A stretch of 64,000 nt of DNA. It comes from Marinobacter flavimaris. Its GTDB lineage: Bacteria; Pseudomonadota; Gammaproteobacteria; Pseudomonadales; Oleiphilaceae. The notes under the pieces are model-generated. The model worked only from the letters and a program-made list of their open reading frames with translations, ran no database searches and was not told the DNA's origin. The stretch spans positions 186,001 to 250,000 of the forward strand of contig NZ_PSSW01000005.1 in assembly GCF_002933295.1 (NCBI RefSeq). Direction: 5' to 3'. A program made the position numbers and the translations under genes. Positions within the stretch are counted from its first letter, which is position 1. Each line of letters starts with the position of its first letter. Below, piece after piece: positions 27,769-35,641 of the stretch.

Positions 27769-28578
27769 ATGACAGAGACATCCGAACTCCAGCTTCCAGA
27801 AGACAGACCCCTCGAAATTGCCGGACGGGTTTACCAGTCCCGTTTGCTCGTCGGTACTGGCAAATATCGTGACATGATGGAAACCGGACATGCCATTGAG
27901 TCCAGCGGTGCGGAGATCGTCACCGTTGCGGTTCGTCGTACCAATCTCGGCCAGAATCCGGATGAGCCGAACCTGCTGGATGTGGTTTCCCCGAGCAGTT
28001 ATACCATTCTGCCCAACACGGCCGGCTGCTATACCGCCAAAGACGCCGTACGCACCTGCAAGCTGGCCCGGGAGCTCCTGGATGGCCATGATCTGGTGAA
28101 GCTGGAAGTCCTCGGTGAGGAGAAAACCCTTTATCCGAACATGACCGAGACGCTGGTGGCGGCCGAGGAGCTGATCAAGGATGGCTTCAAGGTCATGGTC
28201 TACTGCTCCGACGATCCATTGCTGGCCAAGCGTCTGGAAGAGATGGGCTGTGTGGCCATCATGCCCCTCGGTGCGCCAATAGGTTCCGGCCTGGGGATCC
28301 AGAACCGGTACAACATCCGCCTGATTGTCGAGAACGCCAGGGTGCCGGTGCTTGTGGATGCGGGCGTCGGCACAGCGTCGGATGCCACCATCGCCATGGA
28401 ACTGGGCTGTGATGGCGTATTGATGAACACCGCCATTGCCCAGGCCAGAGATCCCATCAAGATGGCCAATGCCATGCGCCTTGCCATCGAAGCGGGCCGT
28501 GAAGCCTACCTGGCAGGCCGGATGCCCAAGAAACTCTATGCCAGTGCATCCTCGCCCATTGATGGCACCTTCTTCTGA
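27769..28578 (+). CDS. thiG: thiazole synthase
   Basis: 269 residues, TIM-barrel. It condenses DXP, ThiS thiocarboxylate and dehydroglycine to form the thiamine thiazole. Characteristic segments are [54 protein letters not shown] (Schiff-base Lys), [14 protein letters not shown] and [17 protein letters not shown]. Together with ThiS it forms a two-gene thiamine unit; thiO, thiE and thiF are not in the window. Confidence 0.95.
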   Translation: MTETSELQLPEDRPLEIAGRVYQSRLLVGTGKYRDMMETGHAIESSGAEIVTVAVRRTNLGQNPDEPNLLDVVSPSSYTILPNTAGCYTAKDAVRTCKLARELLDGHDLVKLEVLGEEKTLYPNMTETLVAAEELIKDGFKVMVYCSDDPLLAKRLEEMGCVAIMPLGAPIGSGLGIQNRYNIRLIVENARVPVLVDAGVGTASDATIAMELGCDGVLMNTAIAQARDPIKMANAMRLAIEAGREAYLAGRMPKKLYASASSPIDGTFF

Positions 28579-28668
28579 TCTCGGGCACAATCCTGACTAA
28601 CGATAACCGAGGGCTGGCATTGAACGACCGGCCCCGACAACGATAAATCAGAGCGCTGCTGTCCTGCC

Positions 28669-29256
28669 ATGACTGATCAGAAACCCAGTCGCCGCGAGGC
28701 GATTCTTCATGCTCTTGTGGAACTCCTGGAGACCGATCCGGGTGCCCGAATCACCACCGCCGGCCTCGCCAAATCCGTGGGCGTTACCGAGGCGGCTTTG
28801 TATCGCCATTTTCCCAGCAAGCGGAAAATGTTCGAGGCGCTTATCGAGTTCGCTGAAGAGGCCGTGTTCTCTCGCTGTCAGGTGATCCTGCAGGAGCAGG
28901 AGGACGTGCGGGTTCGTCTCCAGCAATTGGTGCACCTGGTGCTGGTCTTTGCTGAACGCAATCCGGGGCTGTGTTGTGTGCTGACCGGTGATGCTTTGAT
29001 GGGCGAGAACGACACCCTGCGCAAGCGTGCCTCCCAGTTCTTCGAGCGCCTGGAAACCCAGGTACGGCAAACCCTCAAAGAAGGCGAAATCCGCCAGGGC
29101 CTGCGGCCCCGGACGACGTCTGCTCGCGGCGCGGACTTTGTACTGGTTTTTGTTGAAGGGCGGATCCAGCGGTTTATCCGCTCCTCGTTCTCGCGGTTGC
29201 CTTCTACTGACTTCGACGAGAGTTGGGGGTTGGTTGCAGAAGGTGTTTGGGGCTGA
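28669..29256 (+). CDS. slmA: nucleoid occlusion factor SlmA (TetR family)
   Basis: 195 residues. The N-terminal TetR helix-turn-helix is RREAILHALVELLE ... TTAGLAKSVGVTEAALYRHF, followed by FPSKRKMFEALIEF, very close to SlmA. ERNPGLCCVLTGDALMGEND and FERLETQVRQTLKEGEIRQG continue the match. SlmA binds chromosomal sites and blocks FtsZ assembly over the nucleoid, so it is a structural rather than metabolic TetR member. The ribosome-binding site is weak. The gene is followed by a 500-base repeat-rich intergenic region. Confidence 0.88.
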   Translation: MTDQKPSRREAILHALVELLETDPGARITTAGLAKSVGVTEAALYRHFPSKRKMFEALIEFAEEAVFSRCQVILQEQEDVRVRLQQLVHLVLVFAERNPGLCCVLTGDALMGENDTLRKRASQFFERLETQVRQTLKEGEIRQGLRPRTTSARGADFVLVFVEGRIQRFIRSSFSRLPSTDFDESWGLVAEGVWG

Positions 29257-29308
29257 GCTTGGAGTTGGCCTCCTTTTGGTAGCCTGATAGATCCGGTGGT
29301 GAGGCGAA

Positions 29309-29406
29309 GGCAGGAAGGGCTTTCCCGAAACCGCTACGAGCACATCCATGTGCGCTTGGCGTCGGCCATCCATGGCCGCCGACATTTCGGGAAAGCCCTT
29401 CCTGCC
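29309..29406. repeat. conserved-loop/variable-arm inverted repeat, copy 3
   Basis: Perfect 22-base arms at 29309-29330 and 29385-29406, with imperfect pairing for several more bases outward, enclose a 54-base loop. On the minus strand the loop has GGCCATGGATGGCC, GCCAAGCGCACATGGATGTG and GTAGCGG. It differs from the loop of copy 4 at four of 54 positions. The arms are not related to those of copy 4. Confidence 0.88.
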
Positions 29407-29458
29407 CCCGCCTTTCCGGTCTTTCCGATATCTCTCCAATAATAGAATCACGAAGCCT

Positions 29459-29549
29459 GTAGGTTGGATTAGGCGAAGCGGTAATCCAACAAAACACTTT
29501 GGGAATACCTTCACTGTGTCGGATTACGACTTCGTCTAATCCGACCTAC
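29459..29549. repeat. REPIN-like inverted pair of REP sequences
   Basis: A 32-base REP starting GTAGGTTGGATTAGGCGAAG (29459-29490) faces a second REP on the minus strand starting GTAGGTCGGATTAGACGAAG (29518-29549), with 27 bases between. Each begins with the GTAG head and contains an imperfect palindrome, as in REP elements mobilised by RAYT (TnpA-REP) transposases. No such transposase gene is in the window. It lies between repeat copies 3 and 4. Confidence 0.82.
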
Positions 29550-29593
29550 CAAATTTCCCAAGATGAATTCGCGATATCACCGTAGCGACGTCG

Positions 29594-29703
29594 GCACGGG
29601 ATGGGAACCTGCTCCCCGGAATGTCGACGGCCAAGGATGGCCGGCGCCAAGCGCACATGGATGTGCTAGTAGCGGTTCCGGGGAGCAGGTTCCCATCCTG
29701 TGC
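29594..29703. repeat. conserved-loop/variable-arm inverted repeat, copy 4
   Basis: Arms of 28 bases (29594-29621 and 29676-29703) are complementary apart from one G-T wobble. The 54-base loop on the plus strand has GGCCAAGGATGGCC, GCCAAGCGCACATGGATGTG and GTAGCGG. It is in the opposite orientation to copy 3, whose loop it nearly equals, while the arms (GATGGGAACCTGCTCCCC core) are different. Confidence 0.88.
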
Positions 29704-29757
29704 CCGCCCCGAAGTTAACAGGCTAGTGACAACCCCCGAAGGCAATCACAAGCACAA

Positions 29758-30582
29758 TCAGTCGTACCCAGAGGCAGACCGCAGGATAGACCGAACAGGC
29801 TCCCAAAGAGCCGGTGCCGAAATCAGGATATCGCGGCCCCAGAGGTCGGCAGGATAACCGTCGGGCACTTCACTGAAATGGCCAGCGGTGGCGCCTGCTT
29901 CCAGGGCGATCAGGCGGGCGGCGGCGAAGTCCCATGGGCTGACGTTTTCATAGTAGATATCCAGTCGGCCACAGGCCACCCAGCAGATATCCAGTGCCGC
30001 GGAACCGATGCGCCGCAGGTCGCGGCATTGGTGAATCATTGCATCCAGGCGTTTGACCAGCGGTTCCAGGGCGTCCTTGGTGTAGGGGAAGCCGGTTGCA
30101 AACAGGGCATCCCGGGGCACGGTGGCGCCGCTGTGGCGGATCGGATGGTTGTTCAGCGTGGCGCCCTCTGAGCGGGTCGCCCGGAAGGTTTCGCCGGGGA
30201 AGGGCGCATGCACCACACCGGCCTGAACCCGACCTTTTTCGGCATAGGCAATGGAGACGGCTACCTGGGGATGGCCATAGGCATAGTTCACGGTGCCATC
30301 GATGGGGTCGACGATCCAGAGGGGTGTATCCAGCTCTTCGGCCTGGCTAAGGTCGGGCATGGTCTCTTCCGAGAGAATCCGGTGGCCGGGGAAGCGTTTG
30401 CGGATGGCGCCTGTGATGAATTCGTCCGCCATCACGTCGGCGTGGGTTACCAGCTCGGTCTGATGTTTGTAATCGGTGCGCAGGGCGTTGTTGTCCCGCT
30501 CGCGGCGAATCAGTTCGCCGGCCTCGCGGGCCAGGTTTTCGGCAAAGTCGGTAATCTCGAGCAGAGAAACTGAATCAGACAT
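29758..30582 (-). CDS. inositol monophosphatase family protein
   Basis: 274 residues. The metal-binding motifs of the IMPase/FBPase superfamily are present: HRILSEET (first Glu), WIVDPIDGTVNYAYG and SPWDFAAARLIALEAGA. It releases phosphate from inositol phosphate or a related sugar phosphate such as PAP, histidinol phosphate or NADP-type substrates; the exact one cannot be read. A SuhB role is less likely, as SuhB itself is usually in another context. The gene is convergent with slmA across the repeat-rich 500 bases. Confidence 0.85.
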   Translation of the reverse strand: MSDSVSLLEITDFAENLAREAGELIRRERDNNALRTDYKHQTELVTHADVMADEFITGAIRKRFPGHRILSEETMPDLSQAEELDTPLWIVDPIDGTVNYAYGHPQVAVSIAYAEKGRVQAGVVHAPFPGETFRATRSEGATLNNHPIRHSGATVPRDALFATGFPYTKDALEPLVKRLDAMIHQCRDLRRIGSAALDICWVACGRLDIYYENVSPWDFAAARLIALEAGATAGHFSEVPDGYPADLWGRDILISAPALWEPVRSILRSASGYD

Positions 30583-30638
30583 GGCGCCCCCGTTGATATC
30601 CCGTTAGAGAATGAGGGCGCCAGTCTAACACGGCGGGA

Positions 30639-31934
30639 TCAGAGGCTGTTCAGCCACTGCTCCATCTTGTCCATGGCGGTGACCAGCCGCGGGCAAGCCT
30701 GTTTCACGAAGTCGTCGCCCAATTCCTGTTCGGCATAGTCGCCGCCGGCGAGCTCTAACGATTCGGCGCCGTCGAAGTCGACGAAGGCCAGGCGCGCCGC
30801 CAGATGATCCGGCACGAAGCCAAAATCGCTGGCCGGCAGGATGGCCACGCCGGTGTTTTCCAGCAGGGCCTGGCAGAGGGCCTGGCTGGTCTTGATGTCT
30901 TTACTGGCCAGTTGTTCGCGGAAGCCGGAGAAGTCCGGGAACAGGTAGAACGCGCCTTCCGGTTTCTGGACTACCGCGCCCATGTCGCTCAGTCGACGGT
31001 GCATGTACTCGCCAACAACCTTCAGCACCCGACGGGACTGTTTAAGGTATTCGTCGATGTCGTCACCGCCATTGAACGCTGCAATGGCCGCGTGTTGGAT
31101 CGGCGCGCTCGTCGCGGTGTAGGTTTCACTGGCGATGATGGCCATGGCGTCCTGCAGGGGCCTCAGTTCCCGGGGGAAAATGAATGTGCCAAGGCGCCAG
31201 CCGCCGGCACCGGCCCATTTACTGAGGCCGGTACTGATGATGGTGCCTTCCGGGTAATACCGGGCAATGGATTTGTGCCTGCCCTCGAAATGCACCTCAC
31301 CGTAGATCTCATCGGAGAGCAGGATCAGCCGGTATTTTCGGGCCACATTGGCAATGGCCAGTAGCTGGTCGTCGGTGTAGGTGCAGCCGGTGGGGTTGGA
31401 CGGGTAGTTCAGGATCAAAATCCGGGGCCGCGAGGGATCATCCCGACAGATGATATCCAGCTCTTCGGCGGTAAGCTGCCAGTTGTTCTCGGCATGGGTT
31501 GGCAGCCAGTGAACCGAGCGGCCGATGATCCGGGCTTGCGGGGCATAGGAGACCCAGCTCGGACGCGGGATCAGCAGATCACCATAGTAGGCCAGCTGCA
31601 GCATGAACAGCAGTTCCTTGGAGCCCGGGCCAATCAGCACGTCTTCCCAGGTGCAGTGCATGCGCTCACTCCGGCGAATATAGCCGGCGATTGCCTCGCG
31701 TAAGCCTTTGAGCCCTTTTACCGGCAAATAGTCCTTTTCGTGGGCGTGCTCCTTGAGCGCCTCCACCACGCGATCGGGAACCGGGAAAGGGGACTGCCCC
31801 AGCCCGAGTTTGATAATGTCCTTGCCCTCGGATTTGAGGTGATTGCTCAGCTCATTGATTCGAAGGGTGGCCGAGGGCTGAATACCCCGGACGTTCAGGT
31901 TGATCGCGTAACGGTGGTCGTTTTGGATGTCCAT
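30639..31934 (-). CDS. class I/II pyridoxal-phosphate aminotransferase
   Basis: 431 residues, fold type I. The PLP lysine is in STGLSKWAGAGGWRLG, and the other cofactor contacts are NYPSNPTGCTY and LLSDEIYGEVHF. GPGSKELLFMLQ is the phosphate loop. It resembles aspartate/aromatic-type aminotransferases with an additional C-terminal segment; the amino donor is not determined. It lies 56 bases upstream of the IMPase gene on the same strand. Confidence 0.85.
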   Translation of the reverse strand: MDIQNDHRYAINLNVRGIQPSATLRINELSNHLKSEGKDIIKLGLGQSPFPVPDRVVEALKEHAHEKDYLPVKGLKGLREAIAGYIRRSERMHCTWEDVLIGPGSKELLFMLQLAYYGDLLIPRPSWVSYAPQARIIGRSVHWLPTHAENNWQLTAEELDIICRDDPSRPRILILNYPSNPTGCTYTDDQLLAIANVARKYRLILLSDEIYGEVHFEGRHKSIARYYPEGTIISTGLSKWAGAGGWRLGTFIFPRELRPLQDAMAIIASETYTATSAPIQHAAIAAFNGGDDIDEYLKQSRRVLKVVGEYMHRRLSDMGAVVQKPEGAFYLFPDFSGFREQLASKDIKTSQALCQALLENTGVAILPASDFGFVPDHLAARLAFVDFDGAESLELAGGDYAEQELGDDFVKQACPRLVTAMDKMEQWLNSL

Positions 31935-32047
31935 TGTCCCTGTCTGTTGGTTGGAAATGACCCCGTCAGTATAGGAAACCCAAACATATCTGTGATGTCG
32001 TGGCGGATAGGTGATTGCCGCAGTTTTTCCTCAGACTTTGGTCTCGG

Positions 32048-33364
32048 CTATCGGGATTTGATCCAGACTTCCACCCGACCATTGCGCGGGCTGCCGCTGC
32101 CGCCCACCGGCATGTACTGGCCATAACCCGTGTAGGCAACATCCGGCACGTTCACTTCCTGCAGGGCCTTGCGGACCGACAGGGCCCGGAGCTCGGAAAT
32201 CATCTGGGCACGTAATTCATGGCTCTGGGTGTCGGCGAACCCGATGAGTAACAGGTCGTCAGCGGATCGGCCGTTCTGGTTCAGATACTGCTGAACTCGC
32301 TGCAGGTCCCGGCGGGCCTTGTTGTCGAGCTTGGTCCGGCCTTCGGAGAAACGGAAATTGACCGTCAGGCGATGGTAGTTGCCGGTCAGGCGGCGAAAAC
32401 TCTCGGGCGTCGATTCGTCGAATTCCGGCTTGACCGCGATGGGGTTCTGGGAGATGAATCCGGATTCTGCAACCAGTGCCTGGCCTTGCTGGCCGAGGGC
32501 AAAGCCAATCAGACCTGCGGAAAGTGGCGGGACGTCACTCCCGGGCGTGTACATGAACAGGCGTCGTGATAGCGGATAATCCTCGCTGGCAACGGTGAGC
32601 TGGTTGGGGTGAAGCGCCGGGGCATTGCCTTCCGAGATCGCCAGGAGTTTGCTGTTACGCACTGAGGCGAGGCCCGAGAAACCAATACCCGAGGGATCCT
32701 TGCTTACGTCATCCGACAGCTGGTCGTTGGATTCGTAGCGCCTGGCGTTGCTGTCCAGTTCGAACTGTTTTCCAAGAACCAGGGATTTGAAGGTGTCCCA
32801 GGTTCCGGAACGGTCATCTCTGGCGTAGAGATGAATCGGGCGGTCCGGGCCGCCCAGCTCAGACCAGTTCCGGATCTGCCCGGAGAATACGCGGCCCAGG
32901 GTTTCGATGCTCATTTTGCTTACGGGGTTGGACGGGTGCACCAGAATGGCCAGGCCATCAATGGCAATAACGTGCTCGCTCTCGGGCGCAGTGAGGTCCG
33001 CCCGGGCGCGAAATTGCTCTGCTTCCTGCGGTTTTACCGGGCGGGAAGAGGCCCAGATGTCGGCCTTGCCTGCGGCCATCGCCTTGAAGCCGGTGCTTGA
33101 TCCGTGCGCTGCAACCAGCACCTCGGCCGCCCGATTGTTCACAGGCGCTCGCAGGATTTTTTCGTTTTCCACGCCGGTACCCCTGGCTGCAACCTGTCCG
33201 CCGCCATGCTCTTCCAGATAGCCGGTAACCAGCATTGGCGCCAGGGTAGCGCCGACGGTATTGGAACCGTGAATTTCCAGGTCATAGGCCTGGGCCTGAA
33301 AGGCCATAAGAGCGGGCAGTAGCAGTCCCGGGAGTGTTGCAGTCATCCGTGTGAATCGCGGCAT
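32048..33364 (-). CDS. PstS-like phosphate-binding domain fused to OmpA C-terminal domain
   Basis: 438 residues. A signal peptide ends at AFQAQA. Residues about 28-310 form a PBP_like_2 (PstS-type) ligand-binding fold: EIHGSNTVGATLAPML, GSSTGFKAMAAGKADIWASSRP, DGLAILVHPSNPV, ARDDRSGTWDTFKSLV and DPSGIGFSGLASV. Residues about 325-438 are an OmpA/MotB domain that binds peptidoglycan: VNFRFSEGRTKLDNKARRDL, LLLIGFADTQS, LSVRKALQE, YTGYGQYMPVGGSGSPRNGRVEVWI. The protein would thus hold an anion- or small-solute-binding domain against the cell wall. No pst permease genes are adjacent. The two-component pair lies just upstream, divergent. Confidence 0.87.
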   Translation of the reverse strand: MPRFTRMTATLPGLLLPALMAFQAQAYDLEIHGSNTVGATLAPMLVTGYLEEHGGGQVAARGTGVENEKILRAPVNNRAAEVLVAAHGSSTGFKAMAAGKADIWASSRPVKPQEAEQFRARADLTAPESEHVIAIDGLAILVHPSNPVSKMSIETLGRVFSGQIRNWSELGGPDRPIHLYARDDRSGTWDTFKSLVLGKQFELDSNARRYESNDQLSDDVSKDPSGIGFSGLASVRNSKLLAISEGNAPALHPNQLTVASEDYPLSRRLFMYTPGSDVPPLSAGLIGFALGQQGQALVAESGFISQNPIAVKPEFDESTPESFRRLTGNYHRLTVNFRFSEGRTKLDNKARRDLQRVQQYLNQNGRSADDLLLIGFADTQSHELRAQMISELRALSVRKALQEVNVPDVAYTGYGQYMPVGGSGSPRNGRVEVWIKSR

Positions 33365-33575
33365 CTTTCGAAAAACCCTTACCAGACAGTTGGTTGAGAA
33401 GCTGGAAGGATGCTTCAGAAATATGACATTTGTGTTTCACTGCCTACACATTGGGACGCAAGGCCGCAGGTCCCTGTAAAAAAATGTTAAGCAGTGCGCG
33501 GAGCGCAGCGTTCGGCTGGCCTATAGTGACGCATCCGCCGTAACAAAAATAAACACAGCGGGCAGAGGCACATCC

Positions 33576-34235
33576 ATGGATGCCATAACATCGAAAGCCG
33601 GGCAGGCCCCTGCTGCGGGCGCACGACCAGTTCCCATGAAGAAGGTGTTGCTGGTCGATGACCATGCCCTTTTTTCCCAGGGGTTGGCGGGCCTGATCCG
33701 TCAGGAAGGCTTGGCCGAATCCGTTGTGATCGCCAGCACCGTTGAGGGCGCCTCGGATTTGTTGGTCCGTCAGGACGATTTTCAGCTGATCCTGCTCGAT
33801 ATCGCTTTGCAGGGCGAAACAGGGTTGGCGTTGTTACCCAGGCTGGCAAGCCACAGGGAGCCACCTCCGGTGGTGATCATTTCCAGCAGTGAAGACGAAG
33901 CTACGGTAAGAGCTGCGCAGGCAGCCGGTGCCAGTGGCTTTCTGGCGAAATCTGCCGGGCGGTCGGCGCTGGTGAGCATGGTCCGCTCTGTAAGCCGCGG
34001 TGAGAGGTATTTCCCTGGCGGTAACGATCCTGTGGCACCGGGGCTGTCGTTGACCCCGAGGCAAATGGACGTGCTCCTGTTGTTGGCCCAGGGCTTTCCC
34101 AATAAACGGATTTGCCAGAGCCTGAATTTGACGGAGCACACGGTGAAAACCCATCTCAAGGCGATTTTTACCCAGCTTGGTGTTCACAACCGGACAGAAT
34201 GCGTGAATCTGGCGCGGGCTCGTGGGTGGTTGTGA
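33576..34235 (+). CDS. LuxR/NarL-family response regulator
   Basis: 219 residues. The receiver domain starts KKVLLVDDHALFSQGL, has the phosphorylated Asp in LILLDIAL and the switch Thr/Ser in VVIISSSEDEA. The C-terminal GerE helix-turn-helix is LTPRQMDVLLLLAQGFPNKR ... LTEHTVKTHLKAIFTQLGV. I keep the ATG at 33576, with GAGG 7 bases upstream; a downstream ATG at the MKKVLL position has no ribosome-binding site. Its last 68 bases overlap the tail of the convergent histidine kinase gene. The two likely form a signalling pair. Confidence 0.9.
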   Translation: MDAITSKAGQAPAAGARPVPMKKVLLVDDHALFSQGLAGLIRQEGLAESVVIASTVEGASDLLVRQDDFQLILLDIALQGETGLALLPRLASHREPPPVVIISSSEDEATVRAAQAAGASGFLAKSAGRSALVSMVRSVSRGERYFPGGNDPVAPGLSLTPRQMDVLLLLAQGFPNKRICQSLNLTEHTVKTHLKAIFTQLGVHNRTECVNLARARGWL

Positions 34236-35562
34236 CGGCCGCGGGAAGCCGGACCCAGAACACAGACCCCCCGCCAGACCTCGACTCGGCGCCGCACTCT
34301 CCCCGCATCAGCGCAACAAATTCCTGAACAATGGTCAGGCCAAGTCCCAGACCCGGATACTCACTGGGGCCTGCGCCCCTCACGTAGGGTGAGAACAGGT
34401 TATCCACCAGCCCGGGTGGCAGGCCGATGCCGTCATCCGCGACCTCCAGCAACACATGTGAGCCCATGGCTTTTGCTGACAGGGTAACGGCCGTGCCGCT
34501 GCTGTGTTGCACCGCATTGAATATCAGGTTCTGGAGGATCCGCGACAACAGTGATGGATCCGCCATAACCTGAAGATCACTACCCGGGTGGTCAATCCGA
34601 ACCTCTATCTTGTTATTGCCAAGCGAGTCCGCCAGCAAATCGTTGAGATCCCGGAATACCGGTGCCAGTGTGGTTGGTCGGACAACGGCTTGCACCATGC
34701 CCTCGTTGAGCCGTGCGCTGTCGAATACGGTGCCCAGCAGGCGCCGGAGATGACGAATCATGTCCCTCAACTGTTGGGTGGCCGGGTGCGCTGCGGGGCC
34801 GTCTTTGCTTGGCGACAGGCTTTCCAGCGTTATGTCGATCACGTTCAGAGGCTGGCGCAGGTCGTGGCTGGCTGCGGTGATCAGTTCCGTTTTTCGCCGG
34901 CTCTCGTCGCGGGCCGCCTGATGCATGTGATCCAGCAGCTTGCGGTCCAGAAAGTGCGCTCGGTGGCGGTATTCACTGGTCCACGCGCCAACCATGCCGA
35001 TAAGGTTGGCCGTGGTCAGGAAAAACAGGTTGGTCGCTATGTCGGAGCCGGACATACCGCTCCAGAGTTCGGTCAGAAGGTAGCCGACGATCAGAACAAG
35101 CGAGACCATGGACGCGCTTAAGAACGGCAGCCCCATGGCAAAGTATCCGAACATGAGCATCAGGATCATGCCCTCGTAGGGCAGCGGAAAGGCAACCTGT
35201 CGCGCGGCGGCAATGATTGCGACCACGCTCAGGCCACCTACGAGGTAGGCCAGGGTATAGATGCGCTCGAAGAGCCTGTCCGAGGGAGACGCGCGGTAGG
35301 CGAGCCAGACAACTGATGCAATCACCGGGCAGGTGACGGCGAGCCGGATGGAGACCGTGACCTGAGCCAGTTCTGGCGGCAGGGTCAGTGCATCCATAAC
35401 CGCGTAGATCAAAAAAAGGAACAGGCCGGCCACTGAAACGGGCCGGGCTCGCTGTCGGATCAGTCCGGACCGGGTTCGCCGGTAAGCTTCCTCCAGATCG
35501 GGCGCAAAGCGCAGGTTCCGAAATCCGGCGGCCTGTTGTTGTCTGATCTGCTCGGTTGTCAT
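34168..35562 (-). CDS. membrane-bound sensor histidine kinase
   Basis: 464 residues. Several transmembrane helices occupy about 45-210 (VAGLFLFLIYAVMDAL, TCPVIASVVWLAY, YGYFAMGLPFLSASMVSLVLI-like). The dimerisation H-box is ITAASHDLRQPLNVI, then the N-box NLIFNAVQHSS, G1 DDGIGLPPG and G2 YPGLGLGLTIVQEF. The ATP domain ends at SVFWVRLPA, and the last 23 or so residues are encoded opposite the end of the response regulator gene. I start at the ATG at 35562; a longer frame to 35634 lacks support. No periplasmic sensor domain of size is present, so the membrane region likely senses the signal. Confidence 0.9.
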   Translation of the reverse strand: MTTEQIRQQQAAGFRNLRFAPDLEEAYRRTRSGLIRQRARPVSVAGLFLFLIYAVMDALTLPPELAQVTVSIRLAVTCPVIASVVWLAYRASPSDRLFERIYTLAYLVGGLSVVAIIAAARQVAFPLPYEGMILMLMFGYFAMGLPFLSASMVSLVLIVGYLLTELWSGMSGSDIATNLFFLTTANLIGMVGAWTSEYRHRAHFLDRKLLDHMHQAARDESRRKTELITAASHDLRQPLNVIDITLESLSPSKDGPAAHPATQQLRDMIRHLRRLLGTVFDSARLNEGMVQAVVRPTTLAPVFRDLNDLLADSLGNNKIEVRIDHPGSDLQVMADPSLLSRILQNLIFNAVQHSSGTAVTLSAKAMGSHVLLEVADDGIGLPPGLVDNLFSPYVRGAGPSEYPGLGLGLTIVQEFVALMRGECGAESRSGGGSVFWVRLPAAVTTTHEPAPDSRILSGCEHQAG

Positions 35563-35641
35563 GGCCGTTTCCAGTGTCGGGCAGGTTTCTGGATTGTATC
35601 CGCCCCGGCCGACTGGCTTCGCGAACCCGAGCACATTCCGG

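Noticed and set aside
27484..28590. Minus-strand 368-residue ORF opposite thiS-thiG
   Set aside because: A shadow of the thiamine genes.
11052..29703. Repeats as a CRISPR array
   Set aside because: Only four dispersed palindromic elements exist, with no regular spacing, no spacers and no cas genes.
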